Below are positions 14,595 to 22,826 of a DNA stretch of 43,695 nt, one piece after another (the first letter of the stretch is position 1; each line of letters opens with the position of its first letter). Both the position numbers and the translations under genes were made by a program. The notes below the pieces were generated by a model that was not told where the DNA came from, did no database searches, and saw nothing but the letters and a program-made list of their open reading frames with translations. This DNA comes from a virus. Location of the stretch: positions 1-43,695 of IMG/VR virus record IMGVR_UViG_3300044707_000751. One strand, given 5' to 3'.

Positions 14595-15936
14595 ATTTTA
14601 GATCCTGAATAGTTGAGTATTGACCATCAAACAAAACCTTAACCGTGCCTCTAGGAACCGATCGCCCCTTAAGGACAGATATCTCCATAATCCCTCTATC
14701 ACTAGAGTCTGGATTGTAATGCTCATCCCTAAAAGCTGATATCAAAATATCGCTCGTTTGCTCAATCCTTCCAGATTCAGCAGCATCATGAAGAGTTGGG
14801 CGCTTATCTGCTCTATCCTTTACGTTGCGCCCAATCTGCGATAGTAAAATAATGCGAGTTTTCAACTCTTTCTTGAGTGCGTTCAATTCATTGCAAGCAT
14901 AGACAAATCGGCGGCGATCGTCGTACTGTAACTCCTTCCTAGTCGATTCGATTAACTGCAAATAATCGATCGCAATAATGCCAATTTTTCCATACTTTGC
15001 ATAGTAATTTCTTGAGATAGAAATAATATCTTCAATGTTGCGAACTTGGTCGTTAATCAGCGAAGGGAGATCAATATAAGATTCTCTAGCCTGTGCTAGT
15101 TTTTCCCATTGGTCATCACGGATCGCGCCATTTCGCAAAGCGGTTGTAGGGATTTGAGCCAAGTCTGAGTAAATCTTTTGGGACATACTTTCTGCGCTCA
15201 TTTCAATACTAAACTCAAGGGTAGGAACTCCCAAAGAAGCAGCCGTTTTGATGATTTTTCTGAGTACGGTAGTTTTGCCGATCCCTGTGTCAGCAAGAAT
15301 TGTAATGAATTGCTCTTCACCAAAACCACCGCCGATCAAAGCATCAAAGTCTCGTATGCCAGTAGGTAAAAGCACCTCATGCATTAATCCTGCTTGCTTA
15401 CGATCGTAGACTTCCATTAAATCAGTAAACACATCAGCCATCGGTTTAGAGAGAGGGACTGTATGATCGCTAGAGCTGATTTTTGATAGCTCTACGAGTC
15501 CAGACTCAAACTTTTCTTTAGCTTCATCAATTGGCAATTCTTGAAATAGTCCAGCCGCTTGTTTGCAGAAGTCGCGATACTTGCGAGATTTATATTTATC
15601 TCGGATTAAATGGGCATACTCCAAACAGCTAGGAGTTGGAAACGTGCTCTCCATGATCTCGTAAATTTTGCCACGATAATCAAAAATAGCAGCGCCACTC
15701 ATTTGGCTTTTGGTTTCCAACTCTTGAGCGACGATTTCGGGTGTTATTTGACAACCTTGTTGATGCAATTTTAAAGCCATGCCAAAAATAGCGCCGTGAA
15801 GGTGGTTGAAAAACATCTCAGGTGTGAGTATAGCGGTGAGGGGGGGTAACCAGTCTCCGCTCTGCAAAAAAGTGGCAACTACATTGATTTCTGAAACGTT
15901 AGAACATAGCAGATCGGGTGTGCTTAGATCGTTCAT
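14581..15936 (-). CDS. dnaB: DnaB-like replicative helicase
   Basis: 451 residues. An N-terminal helical domain (VVATFLQSGDWLPPLTAILT) is followed by a RecA-type core: Walker A LADTGIGKTT (about 214-223), EFSIEMSAESMSQKIYSDLA (H1a-like), Walker B IGIIAIDYLQLIES, then LLSQIGRNVKDRADKRPTLH and DAAESGRIEQTSDILI. This is the usual DnaB family order and length. It unwinds DNA 5' to 3' at the phage fork. The winged-helix protein gene directly upstream overlaps it by four bases and may supply the loader or origin-binding role. Confidence 0.9.
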   Translation of the reverse strand: MNDLSTPDLLCSNVSEINVVATFLQSGDWLPPLTAILTPEMFFNHLHGAIFGMALKLHQQGCQITPEIVAQELETKSQMSGAAIFDYRGKIYEIMESTFPTPSCLEYAHLIRDKYKSRKYRDFCKQAAGLFQELPIDEAKEKFESGLVELSKISSSDHTVPLSKPMADVFTDLMEVYDRKQAGLMHEVLLPTGIRDFDALIGGGFGEEQFITILADTGIGKTTVLRKIIKTAASLGVPTLEFSIEMSAESMSQKIYSDLAQIPTTALRNGAIRDDQWEKLAQARESYIDLPSLINDQVRNIEDIISISRNYYAKYGKIGIIAIDYLQLIESTRKELQYDDRRRFVYACNELNALKKELKTRIILLSQIGRNVKDRADKRPTLHDAAESGRIEQTSDILISAFRDEHYNPDSSDRGIMEISVLKGRSVPRGTVKVLFDGQYSTIQDLKYGSF

Positions 15937-16895
15937 GCTGTCTTAAATCTCTCTCTAATGTGTGCTGGGGGTGCTGTTGCGGTTAATTCTTGGACTGCGA
16001 TCGGGGCGGGTTGCTGTTGCGATCGCTGGGCTTGGGATTGTTCTTTTTGTTGACGGGCTGTAGCTTCATCCGCAAAAAGTTCAAACTTAGCCCAATCCTC
16101 TCTCATGCAAATTGCGTTAATAAAATTAATCGCGTCACCATCACCAAAGGGTTTTTCGTGTTTCTTGAGGTGGACTTTGGCAACAGCAATCAAATCTAAA
16201 TGCCAGTTATTACGCTTACCGCCTAAATGCCAATCAGCAAAACCTTGCAAATCTAAACCCTTTGGGGCAAACCGATTTGTTTTGTTACTAAAGCGATCGG
16301 TCATCTCTTGAGCATAATTTCGCGGCGCGGGGGGGGCTATGGGGGGGGTCTTAGGATCTTCAGGTTTACTTAAATCCGAGAGGGGATCTGGTTTTTGTTC
16401 AGACGGCAATTTTTCCTGATCTTGCAAGCCCTGTTTTTTATTTAAATTTTTAAGATCTTTAGATCTATTGATCATGTAGTCATTTTGACTAGATCTGATT
16501 TGGTCAATTTGACTAGATGGGAGATCGTCATTTTGACTAGATGCAGTTTTCGATCTGACATGCAAAACGTCATAATCGATCCTGTACCATTTCGTCTGAT
16601 CTCTGCTTGACGCATACGGTTGAATCGTTTTTATAATTCCTTCGTTTTCAAGCTTTTTGAAAAGTCGGAAAATACTAGATCCTGAAAGCCAAGGCATTTT
16701 TTCGCCCCATTGAACTAATGTGTATTTACACCACATGAAATCTTCGTAAAAAGTTTTATCATCTTGATGCTCATGCTTAATCGTGATAACCCAATGGATT
16801 TGTTGAATTGCGATCGCCTCGTTAATTCCAAATACGGCTGCTAGCGTCGGTAAAACCTGTAAAGGTCGCTCGTTAAGTAGTAGATGTGTGGTCAT
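15933..16895 (-). CDS. Winged-helix replication protein (phage O/DnaD-like)
   Basis: 320 residues. The N-terminal 110 residues (LQVLPTLAAVFGINEAIAIQ, WCKYTLVQWGEKMPWLSGSS, IFRLFKKLENEGIIKTIQP) form a winged-helix pattern seen in phage replication initiators. A repeated SSQND/SSQID linker follows, then a Pro-rich linker and a conserved C-terminal domain (FADWHLGGKRNNWHLDLIAV, FINAICMREDWAKFELF). Gene order (initiator then helicase) fits a phage origin-recognition protein. Origins often lie in such genes, but no iterons were seen here. Confidence 0.7.
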   Translation of the reverse strand: MTTHLLLNERPLQVLPTLAAVFGINEAIAIQQIHWVITIKHEHQDDKTFYEDFMWCKYTLVQWGEKMPWLSGSSIFRLFKKLENEGIIKTIQPYASSRDQTKWYRIDYDVLHVRSKTASSQNDDLPSSQIDQIRSSQNDYMINRSKDLKNLNKKQGLQDQEKLPSEQKPDPLSDLSKPEDPKTPPIAPPAPRNYAQEMTDRFSNKTNRFAPKGLDLQGFADWHLGGKRNNWHLDLIAVAKVHLKKHEKPFGDGDAINFINAICMREDWAKFELFADEATARQQKEQSQAQRSQQQPAPIAVQELTATAPPAHIRERFKTA

Positions 16896-17054
16896 TTATT
16901 TCACCCCTGCTTCAGAGATAACTTTCTCAAGAGCTTCAACACAAACATCAACCATCTTGCGGTCAAGGGTTGCACAAGCAATCTTTGCGTCACGATGTAG
17001 CTTGCGAGGGATACGAGCTTTAAATTGCGCCCATTCAATTTCTTGGTTTTCCAT
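16896..17054 (-). CDS. Small DNA-binding-like protein
   Basis: 52 residues starting MENQEIEWAQFKARIPRKLH, with AAGGTGA seven bases before the ATG. The pattern FKARIPRKLHRDAKIACATL followed by a long helix fits ribbon-helix-helix regulators such as Arc and CopG relatives. It ends one base before the next ATG. It may repress its own operon; the palindromic TAGTA...TACTA site is 28 bases upstream. Confidence 0.6.
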   Translation of the reverse strand: MENQEIEWAQFKARIPRKLHRDAKIACATLDRKMVDVCVEALEKVISEAGVK

Positions 17055-17081
17055 AAATCACCTTAGATTGTTTGCTGAGTA

Positions 17082-17097
17082 TAGTATTTTTGTACTA
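17082..17097 (-). promoter_or_regulatory. Candidate operator before the small DNA-binding gene
   Basis: TAGTA and TACTA separated by TTTTTG form an inverted repeat 28 bases before the ATG of the small regulator. Related TAGTAC half-sites occur at other control regions of the window (19102-19117, 27530-27547, 43592-43627). Confidence 0.35.
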
Positions 17098-17168
17098 AAT
17101 TAAATCACTTTGTTTTTAATCATTTACTTGCTTTGCATAGAGATTTGTTTATGCAATACAGGTAAACT

Positions 17169-19067
17169 TTATTTTTTCTTGCCTTTAGCAAGAATATCTT
17201 CACAAAGCTCTTGCGCGATGTCTGCGGGTGATCCAATACCGCGCAAAGTCTTACGTTTGCCCTCTAGGATTAGCTCGATACGCTCTTGTTTTTGTTCCAA
17301 GATGGTATCAATCTTTTGATCGATTTCATGCCACTGAAGCCAATAAACTGACACGCTATTTTTTTGTCCGATCCGATGACAACGATCTTCACACTGCATC
17401 GCATCACCGCTAGTCCAAGGGCGATCAACCATGATTACGGTTTGTGATGCAGTAAGCGTAATGCCTACACCTCCAGCGCGGCTAGTTGAGATAAATACCT
17501 TGGATTGTCCAGATTGAAAACGGTCTACAAGGTTTTGGCGATCGCTTACGGCAGTTTCACCAATTAACAGTTCGCCGCCTAAGCGTTTGTGTAATTCCTT
17601 TGCAGTATCAAGAAACTCAGTAAAAATAACGACTTGTTGACCTTCTTCCAGAATATCGTTAGCCATCTCGATCGCTGTTTCAATCTTGGCAACAGAAGCG
17701 GCTTTTCTGAGCTTGCCAAGCAGTACAAGAGCTTCACCCTTACCCATGCCCTGATTTTGCTCATACTCAAGCTGAGCATCAAGAAATGATTGTTTCCAAG
17801 TTTTGAGAGCGTCGCCTGTAACTTCAGCTGCTCTCATCATGCGTGTCTTTTCTGGCAGATCTAAGCATTGAGCTTTAGTTCTGCGAAACATCACATTTTT
17901 GGTACGAGCGTGAAGTTCATCAAGATGGGCAGCACCTGATACATCCCAAGGACAAAAACGAGTAACTTTAGCAGCGCAAAAATACGACTCAAAATCACGC
18001 TTGTTTTTAGCTAACTCATGGTTAGTAGCTTTGAGCAGTGGAAACAAATTGATCGGGCGACCGTTTTTAATTGGTGTGCCAGTAAGAGCTAAACTACCCT
18101 TGCAATTCTCATGGGTACTTAACTCTACAAAAGCTTTACCCCTGATAGATTTGAGGTTCTGAGCATAGTGAGCTTCATCTGAGATTAGAAAGTATTGGCT
18201 AATCTCTAGAGGTTTTGGAATCTTTGCCCATGAGAAAACCTCAATGGGAACGCCAACCATTTCAGCCTCTCTAAACCAGTTCTCCTTAAGTGATGCAGGG
18301 CAAATTACAAAAACAGGAATTTGGAATACTTGATAGTAAGCTTTTGCAACCATGAGAGAGCAAAGCGTTTTCCCCAAACCCATATCTAGCGCCATGATTG
18401 CGCCTCTGAGTTCAGTATTTTGGATCTGGGAGATTGACCATAGCACCGCTTCTTTTTGGTGCTGGTAAAGGTTGCGACCATTAGCTAGCGGCGCTGACAC
18501 ATTAGCTGCATCTACCAATCTCTGATAATCGGCTTGTGCGATCGCTAATTCTGCCAAGCGCTCTGATTGTGCAGATTTAACTTCGTCGGCAATCGTAGGA
18601 TCTACTTCAAAATCAGAAAATGAAGTCATCAAATCGGCAGCAGAGCTAAAAGGAAACTGCCAAAATTTGCCATCGGGATTCCATTTAGCACCCTTGACAG
18701 ATTTGACCTTAGCGACAGTTTCAGGACTATATGGGAATGTGACAATGATCGCCTTACCCTGCAAAGAAATCTTGCCGTTAGATTTTGGCTTTTCTGCTTT
18801 GACCTCAGTAGCGATCGCTGTAGTTGCGCTGAAAGATTCTGGCAACTCAATCCCCATGTTTTGCAGTTGCTTGCGATAAGTTTGCAGCATCTTGAAAGCA
18901 GCATTTAATTGGTTAGGGGATAAATTTCTACCCGCTTCAATTTGCTCAGCCAAGCTATGCCCAAACTCAGCATCGCGCCCGTTATACCCTCTACCGTCTT
19001 CAGCGATCGCATGATCACAAACGTTAGCCAGTGATGCGATCGCTTTTTGAATAATCTCAATACTCAT
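17169..19067 (-). CDS. SNF2-family helicase with N-terminal recognition domain (SMARCAL1-like)
   Basis: 632 residues. A domain at about 100-160 (AIIVTFPYSPETVAKVKSVK, GAKWNPDGKFWQFPF) resembles the substrate-recognition domain of annealing helicases. The motor follows: YQHQKEAV (Q-motif region), DMGLGKT (228-234), DEAH (297-300), LALTGTPIKN, then VVIFTEFLDTAKELHKRL and the motif VI box CHRIGQKNSVSVYWL. These enzymes remodel or anneal forked DNA and could support recombination-dependent replication together with Bet. Length is normal. It lies 114 bases after the start of the small DNA-binding gene in the same direction. Confidence 0.88.
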   Translation of the reverse strand: MSIEIIQKAIASLANVCDHAIAEDGRGYNGRDAEFGHSLAEQIEAGRNLSPNQLNAAFKMLQTYRKQLQNMGIELPESFSATTAIATEVKAEKPKSNGKISLQGKAIIVTFPYSPETVAKVKSVKGAKWNPDGKFWQFPFSSAADLMTSFSDFEVDPTIADEVKSAQSERLAELAIAQADYQRLVDAANVSAPLANGRNLYQHQKEAVLWSISQIQNTELRGAIMALDMGLGKTLCSLMVAKAYYQVFQIPVFVICPASLKENWFREAEMVGVPIEVFSWAKIPKPLEISQYFLISDEAHYAQNLKSIRGKAFVELSTHENCKGSLALTGTPIKNGRPINLFPLLKATNHELAKNKRDFESYFCAAKVTRFCPWDVSGAAHLDELHARTKNVMFRRTKAQCLDLPEKTRMMRAAEVTGDALKTWKQSFLDAQLEYEQNQGMGKGEALVLLGKLRKAASVAKIETAIEMANDILEEGQQVVIFTEFLDTAKELHKRLGGELLIGETAVSDRQNLVDRFQSGQSKVFISTSRAGGVGITLTASQTVIMVDRPWTSGDAMQCEDRCHRIGQKNSVSVYWLQWHEIDQKIDTILEQKQERIELILEGKRKTLRGIGSPADIAQELCEDILAKGKKK

Positions 19068-19101
19068 GATTTATTACCTAGTTACTTAACTTTTACTATC
19101 T

Positions 19102-19117
19102 TAGTACCATAGTACCA
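19102..19117. repeat. Tandem TAGTACCA repeats before the SNF2 gene
   Basis: Two adjacent 8-base copies, 35 bases before the helicase ATG, in an A/T-rich region suitable for a promoter. They look like binding sites for a regulator. Confidence 0.4.
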
Positions 19118-19194
19118 TAATTAAATAACTATTTATAAATTTAATCCAAAACACAAAACACATAGACTCGCGTCTATACATCCGCGCACAAAAA

Positions 19195-19216
19195 AGCCGT
19201 CACGGGTGCGACGGCT
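19195..19216 (-). terminator. Intrinsic terminator for the upstream - strand genes
   Basis: On the - strand, AGCCGTC and GACGGCT pair around an 8-base loop and are followed by TTTTT. It lies 23 bases after the end of the 54-residue gene, separating it from the SNF2 helicase promoter region. Confidence 0.8.
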
Positions 19217-19238
19217 GGGGGATGTAAAGTTGGTTTAT

Positions 19239-19403
19239 TTACTCAATCTTAGTATTAGCAACAACGATCGCCGCCAGTTCATGGTTAATTTTGCTGCGAT
19301 AGTATCTCAATCTAGCTCTAAGAGCTTTTGCGTCCAACGCTGGGTTGTTAGCATCAAAGCCCATTTCATCGGTTAGGGCGTATAGGCGGGTGTGGTCGAT
19401 CAT
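19239..19403 (-). CDS. Hypothetical 54-residue protein
   Basis: Starts MIDHTRLYALTDEMGFDANN with an ATGA overlap on the upstream gene's stop and ends before the terminator. The middle is basic and helical (LDAKALRARLRYYRSKINHE). No family recognised, but the overlap and terminator support a real gene. Confidence 0.6.
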   Translation of the reverse strand: MIDHTRLYALTDEMGFDANNPALDAKALRARLRYYRSKINHELAAIVVANTKIE

Positions 19404-19621
19404 TTTGCTAATCCCTCGTAATAAAAACAGGTGTAAGTGCCATTGGTATTGTGAACAACGATGTTGCCGCCCTTAGCTCTGCAAAGCCTTGATGCTTCTT
19501 CATTACTCCTAGCTGGTACAGTGCCAAGATTAGAAACGCGATCGCCAGCGGTGCGGTTAACTTGGGCGATTGCAGGGGATTGGATAGCGAACAATGTGAA
19601 TGCGATGATTAGGTTTTTCAT
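19400..19621 (-). CDS. Small exported protein
   Basis: 73 residues with a clear signal peptide: MKNLIIAFTLFAIQSPAIAQ, cleavage likely after AIA. The mature part of about 54 residues has two Cys (SRLCRAKGG ... YTCFYYEG) that could form a disulphide. An exported protein inside the early region could act in the periplasm, for example in exclusion of other phages, but this is only a guess. Confidence 0.65.
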   Translation of the reverse strand: MKNLIIAFTLFAIQSPAIAQVNRTAGDRVSNLGTVPARSNEEASRLCRAKGGNIVVHNTNGTYTCFYYEGLAK

Positions 19622-19653
19622 GATTTAATGTTGGTAATGCAGTTTTCGGGTTG

Positions 19654-19685
19654 TCAGCGATCGCTTGTCATGGGGCGATCGCTGA
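19654..19685. terminator. HIP1-armed hairpin
   Basis: TCAGCGATCGC and GCGATCGCTGA (11 bp) around a 10-base loop; each arm holds a HIP1 octamer. The T run (TTTTT) is on the + strand side, although the flanking genes are on the - strand, so its terminator role is uncertain. Confidence 0.5.
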
Positions 19686-19688
19686 TTT

Positions 19689-20021
19689 TTATGGGAGTAG
19701 AAACTCTTGAAGGATAAATTTGCCGTCGGCATCAAAATGTATTTGGCTATAAGCTGGAAGACTTTCTGCAAGATCTTCCATGCTTGGATCTCGCATACAA
19801 TCCGATCGAAATTTACTGCTTACTGTATCAAGGCAATTGTCTTGATTAGGATTTGCTCCTACAAAGGCAATAAAAGAATTATTGTCTTTTTCTTTATTCA
19901 CGATGCACTCAATCCCAAATGATTTGTACAGCGCTACAAACTTTTGTAAGTCTGTATATTTGAGCTTGCGTCCTGCTCCTTTACGAGCGCCGCCCCTGCC
20001 GATACCTTTGGATTTAGTCAT
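19689..20021 (-). CDS. Hypothetical protein with basic Gly-rich N-terminus
   Basis: 110 residues. The start GIGRGGARKGAGRKLKY is the Gly/Arg/Lys-rich tag common at the N-terminus of small phage DNA-associated proteins. The rest is mixed and acidic (DLAESLPAYSQIHFDADGKF). It overlaps the upstream gene's stop by four bases. Function unknown. Confidence 0.6.
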   Translation of the reverse strand: MTKSKGIGRGGARKGAGRKLKYTDLQKFVALYKSFGIECIVNKEKDNNSFIAFVGANPNQDNCLDTVSSKFRSDCMRDPSMEDLAESLPAYSQIHFDADGKFILQEFLLP

Positions 20022-20206
20022 AGTTTTCTGTATAAAGTTACATTGATAAATTTTGGAGTAACCGCTTCGTAGCTTGTCTTGTTTCCTTTGGTCGCTTCTT
20101 CTAGGTAGAGTGTGACTGGTGTGTTGCTGAATTGAGGCAATCCTAAAAATCTGACTTCTGACGCGATCTCAGAGTCTACTGACAGCTTAATTTTTTTGAT
20201 GTGCAT
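20018..20206 (-). CDS. Hypothetical small protein
   Basis: 62 residues from the ATG at 20206 (MHIKKIKLSVDSEIASEVRF), chosen because longer starts overlap the upstream gene and cross a hairpin. Beta-rich (NTPVTLYLEEATKGNKTSYE). No family recognised. Confidence 0.5.
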   Translation of the reverse strand: MHIKKIKLSVDSEIASEVRFLGLPQFSNTPVTLYLEEATKGNKTSYEAVTPKFINVTLYRKL

Positions 20207-20213
20207 GATTAAA

Positions 20214-20230
20214 GCGGGTAGCGAACCCGC
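20214..20230. other. Small GC hairpin just before a start codon
   Basis: GCGGGT and ACCCGC (6 bp) around AGCGA, ending eight bases before the ATG at 20206 on the - strand and followed there by TTTAAT. It may affect translation of that gene or act as a weak terminator. Confidence 0.35.
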
Positions 20231-20240
20231 AAAGCTAGCT

Positions 20241-20459
20241 CTAAATGTTGTAAAACTTTTGCTCCATTCCAGAGCCATCAAAAAGTCTAAATACATTTGG
20301 ATAAAACTCTAAAGTAAGAGCTTTAGAAAATTGATTTTTCCACCATCCTCGATCGCCATTAGGAGAGCCAGATAATTCTAGGTAATGAATCTCAGAGATA
20401 CAGGTGATCTCTTCCTTACCTAGCTGTGCAAGCATTTGCAAAACTTTTAAACTAATCAT
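20241..20459 (-). CDS. Hypothetical small protein
   Basis: 72 residues from the ATG at 20459 (MISLKVLQMLAQLGKEEITC), with GGTAAAAAAG just before it. It begins five bases after the acetyltransferase stop. The second half (NGDRGWWKNQFSKALTLEFY) is aromatic. Its ending resembles that of the next small gene in style, but no family is recognised. Confidence 0.55.
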   Translation of the reverse strand: MISLKVLQMLAQLGKEEITCISEIHYLELSGSPNGDRGWWKNQFSKALTLEFYPNVFRLFDGSGMEQKFYNI

Positions 20460-20464
20460 CTTTT

Positions 20465-20845
20465 TTACCAAGCTACTTTTACTTCTAATTCCCATTCGCC
20501 ATCGCCAAAAGCGCGGCACATGGATTTCCAAAACTCATCACAGCCATTTTGACGGGGTAGATAAGCTTGCTCGTTACCAGCTTCGATAGCTGCTTTTACA
20601 AGTGCCTTACCAATACCTTGCCCTTGATAATCGTTGCTGACTTGAGTAACAACAGTGCGACCGTTCGCGCCGCTAGCCAAGAATCCAACAACTTCATCGC
20701 ATTCATTGAATGCAACGAAATAATCGTGCAATTCGTTTTGAGAGATGTAATGCTCACTCATCAAGTCGCAAGCGCGAAAGATTTCATCCATCAATTCGCA
20801 GTCCTGATCTTCGATTTCTTTCCCGTATTGCTTGATAATGACCAT
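20465..20845 (-). CDS. GNAT-family acetyltransferase
   Basis: 126 residues. The acetyl-CoA binding motif A is VVTQVSNDYQGQGIGKALVK (QGQGIG). The preceding strand (YFVAFNECDEVVGFLASGAN) also fits. It would transfer an acetyl group to an amine, on a protein or small molecule; substrate unknown. It follows a strong promoter, so it heads a small operon with the next genes. Phage GNATs can modify host proteins. Confidence 0.82.
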   Translation of the reverse strand: MVIIKQYGKEIEDQDCELMDEIFRACDLMSEHYISQNELHDYFVAFNECDEVVGFLASGANGRTVVTQVSNDYQGQGIGKALVKAAIEAGNEQAYLPRQNGCDEFWKSMCRAFGDGEWELEVKVAW

Positions 20846-20902
20846 GACGTTATTTCCTTTGTGTTACTTGTGTTTGCGGCTTTCTCTCTCAGCCATGAAT
20901 AC

Positions 20903-20931
20903 ATAATAAGCCCTATCCTTTTGAATGTCAA
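20903..20931 (-). promoter_or_regulatory. Sigma-70-type promoter of the GNAT operon
   Basis: On the - strand, TTGACA (20931-20926) and TATTAT (20908-20903) are separated by 17 bases, 57 bases before the GNAT ATG. A CACAAAGGAAATAAC leader with a Shine-Dalgarno-like AAAGGA follows. Similar leaders precede genes at 25294 and 38946. Confidence 0.75.
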
Positions 20932-20964
20932 CTAATTCATAGAGATGATGTTACATCTTAATAT

Positions 20965-21231
20965 TTAGTTACAATTGGGGCTTGACTTCTTCAACCTACC
21001 GCCCAAAATATCAGGCTGGATTGAGTACAGATAGCAAGCGTCAGGGGTTTTGAGATTTAGTAGCCAAGTGCGATCGCCACAATGGGGACAGGCTTTGATC
21101 TCTCGTACCGATTGCAAGCTTAGATCGATTGGTAAATCGCACTTCTCGCAGGTAACGGTGTGAGCTTTACCTTTGCGCTTTGGTGACGCTTTTGGTTGCC
21201 CTAGATCTAATCTAAGCTGAATTACATTCAC
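20965..21231 (-). CDS. Zinc-ribbon protein
   Basis: 88 residues from a GTG at 21231 that overlaps the upstream stop. A four-cysteine ribbon (TCEKCDLPIDL ... IKACPHCGDRTW) occupies about residues 28-58. The N-terminus is basic (GQPKASPKRKGKAHT). It probably binds DNA or RNA; function unknown. Confidence 0.6.
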   Translation of the reverse strand: MNVIQLRLDLGQPKASPKRKGKAHTVTCEKCDLPIDLSLQSVREIKACPHCGDRTWLLNLKTPDACYLYSIQPDILGGRLKKSSPNCN

Positions 21232-21506
21232 TGCACCAACTCCACTAACTCGCAATCATAGGGTTTAATCTCTTCAGCAATCTCACCTTGACCAATTCCG
21301 CCTCTCGCTAGAGATTCAAACTTAGTCTCTGATACGATCGCGTTCTCTGGTAGCTTGTAAACCTTGTCGCCACAGTATGCAAATTGCTTAGTAGCACAGG
21401 CATCGGCATAACCGCTTTCACGCAACGCTAGAGCGATCGGTGATGAGTTGGGATAGGGCTTTGCGGCGGCGATGTGTGCGGCGGTGACGGTGACTTTTAT
21501 CAACAT
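21228..21506 (-). CDS. Hypothetical small protein
   Basis: 92 residues starting MLIKVTVTAAHIAAAKPYPN. The text ALALRESGYADACATKQFAY resembles a small phage-conserved protein, but no function is known to me. It overlaps the upstream gene by seven bases. Confidence 0.55.
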   Translation of the reverse strand: MLIKVTVTAAHIAAAKPYPNSSPIALALRESGYADACATKQFAYCGDKVYKLPENAIVSETKFESLARGGIGQGEIAEEIKPYDCELVELVQ

Positions 21507-21790
21507 TGCTTCAACCTCTTAACTACTTCCTTTTTGTACTGTTCTGCTTTCTCCACTTTCGCCCGCTTAGCCTTAGCCACAGGATGAGCTAGCTCCGATT
21601 GCAGGAAATCGGCTAGTTCTGCGGGGTTGCCTTGTTCGTCTACGATCGCATAATCGTAATCGGGATTGCTGTTTTGATGGCGTTCCATCATGAGACGTAG
21701 TACGTCAAGCCTTGCTGTCAGCTTGGTTACGTCTTCTACTGTGCGGATGGTGCGGATGAGCTTGAATTGCTTTTTTGGTTTTTCTTCCAT
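21500..21790 (-). CDS. Hypothetical small helical protein
   Basis: 96 residues, charged and helical (VEDVTKLTARLDVLRLMMER, then a Lys-rich end KRAKVEKAEQYKKEVVKRLK). It lies between Bet and the small gene at 21228. No family recognised. Confidence 0.55.
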   Translation of the reverse strand: MEEKPKKQFKLIRTIRTVEDVTKLTARLDVLRLMMERHQNSNPDYDYAIVDEQGNPAELADFLQSELAHPVAKAKRAKVEKAEQYKKEVVKRLKQC

Positions 21791-21854
21791 GTCTACACCC
21801 TCTCAATACCGTTTAATCGTTGCATGATAATGCTTTCATGTTTTTGTAATATCA

Positions 21855-21873
21855 AGGCGGCATTGCGCCGCCT
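21855..21873. terminator. Hairpin after the Bet gene
   Basis: AGGCGGC and GCCGCCT (7 bp) around ATTGC, 19 bases after the Bet stop on the - strand. No T run follows directly, so it is a weak terminator or mRNA end. Confidence 0.45.
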
Positions 21874-21891
21874 GTGAGTGTGGGTTAGTGG

Positions 21892-22821
21892 CTAGAAGGG
21901 GATATCAGAGTCTAAATTAAGCGCGTCAAGATGCAAATCTTCATCGCGTGATACTGCTTTTTGAATGTCAACATCTTCTACAGCAAATTGCTCTTGAACT
22001 TGTGCAGACTTTACGGGCTTAGGAATATCATCACCTTGCATTGAAATGCCGTTGTTAAGCCTGTCTTTGATATTGTCGATAATCTTCCAAATTGCCTGAT
22101 CCTGCTCTTGACTTGGTTGATACTTCTGAACAGTCTTAGAAACCCATCCAATAAGCTTTTCTAGATCCTCGACAGTAGCGCATTTGTTTACGCCCTTCTC
22201 AAAGATTGCCCATAGCTTGTCATCCCAGCCCGTTGCGATTTCTGGCTCAATAATTTCTGCGATTTGCGGAGTAGTGAAATCGCTTTTAGCTTGATCCATT
22301 TCTTCAGATGTGAGCAAACCTGATGTTTGCTCTGGGAATGCTTTGCGAAGTGCAAGAGCTTCCGAGCATTTGCCAATCATAAGATCGGGCATCTTCTTCC
22401 AGATTGGATTATTGTCTTGCCTGTAAGCATTAAACCTAGCAACGGCTACAAATGGCTGTGCGCATCCTTTTCTATAGGCGATGGTTTTAGCCGCAGTTGG
22501 TGGGTTGGAGTTCAACCAAACCTCAACCCAAATACCGTCATCTCCGCACCAAAAAGTACTTGTGCCATCGTAAGCGCCAGAGTCAGCGGCTTTTTTTCTT
22601 AAGCCATCAATTGAAACTTGTATGGTCATTTTGCCACCGCGAGAGATAGCATAAATTTCACGCATGAATGGATTTAATTTTGACTGTTTGCAAACTTCTG
22701 CAAATAGCTGTAATTCTGCATCAGTACAGCCTTTAGCAATTTGCTGCTTGATAACCTTCCATTGCTCAGTATTAAAGTGTTGAGTGATGCTTGATTGAGA
22801 TGTAGTTGTGATAGCAGACAT
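21892..22821 (-). CDS. bet: Phage recombination protein Bet (Red-beta/RecT-type single-strand annealing protein)
   Basis: 309 residues. The Bet pattern is clear: IAKGCTDAELQLFAEVCKQS, LNPFMREIYAISRGGKMTIQ, VSIDGLRKKAADSG, IWKKMPDLMIGKCSEALALR and KAFPEQTSGLLTSEEM. The protein anneals complementary single strands for recombination and repair of phage DNA. The C-terminal 100 residues are variable, and the very end is LNLDSDIPF, like the acidic tip of SSB (D-D-I-P-F), which binds many replication proteins. No Exo-type nuclease gene was recognised nearby. Confidence 0.88.
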   Translation of the reverse strand: MSAITTTSQSSITQHFNTEQWKVIKQQIAKGCTDAELQLFAEVCKQSKLNPFMREIYAISRGGKMTIQVSIDGLRKKAADSGAYDGTSTFWCGDDGIWVEVWLNSNPPTAAKTIAYRKGCAQPFVAVARFNAYRQDNNPIWKKMPDLMIGKCSEALALRKAFPEQTSGLLTSEEMDQAKSDFTTPQIAEIIEPEIATGWDDKLWAIFEKGVNKCATVEDLEKLIGWVSKTVQKYQPSQEQDQAIWKIIDNIKDRLNNGISMQGDDIPKPVKSAQVQEQFAVEDVDIQKAVSRDEDLHLDALNLDSDIPF

Positions 22822-22826
22822 TTGTT

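Noticed and set aside
20567-20935. 122-residue + strand ORF over the GNAT gene
   Set aside because: Antisense to a protein with a clear acetyltransferase motif and its promoter.
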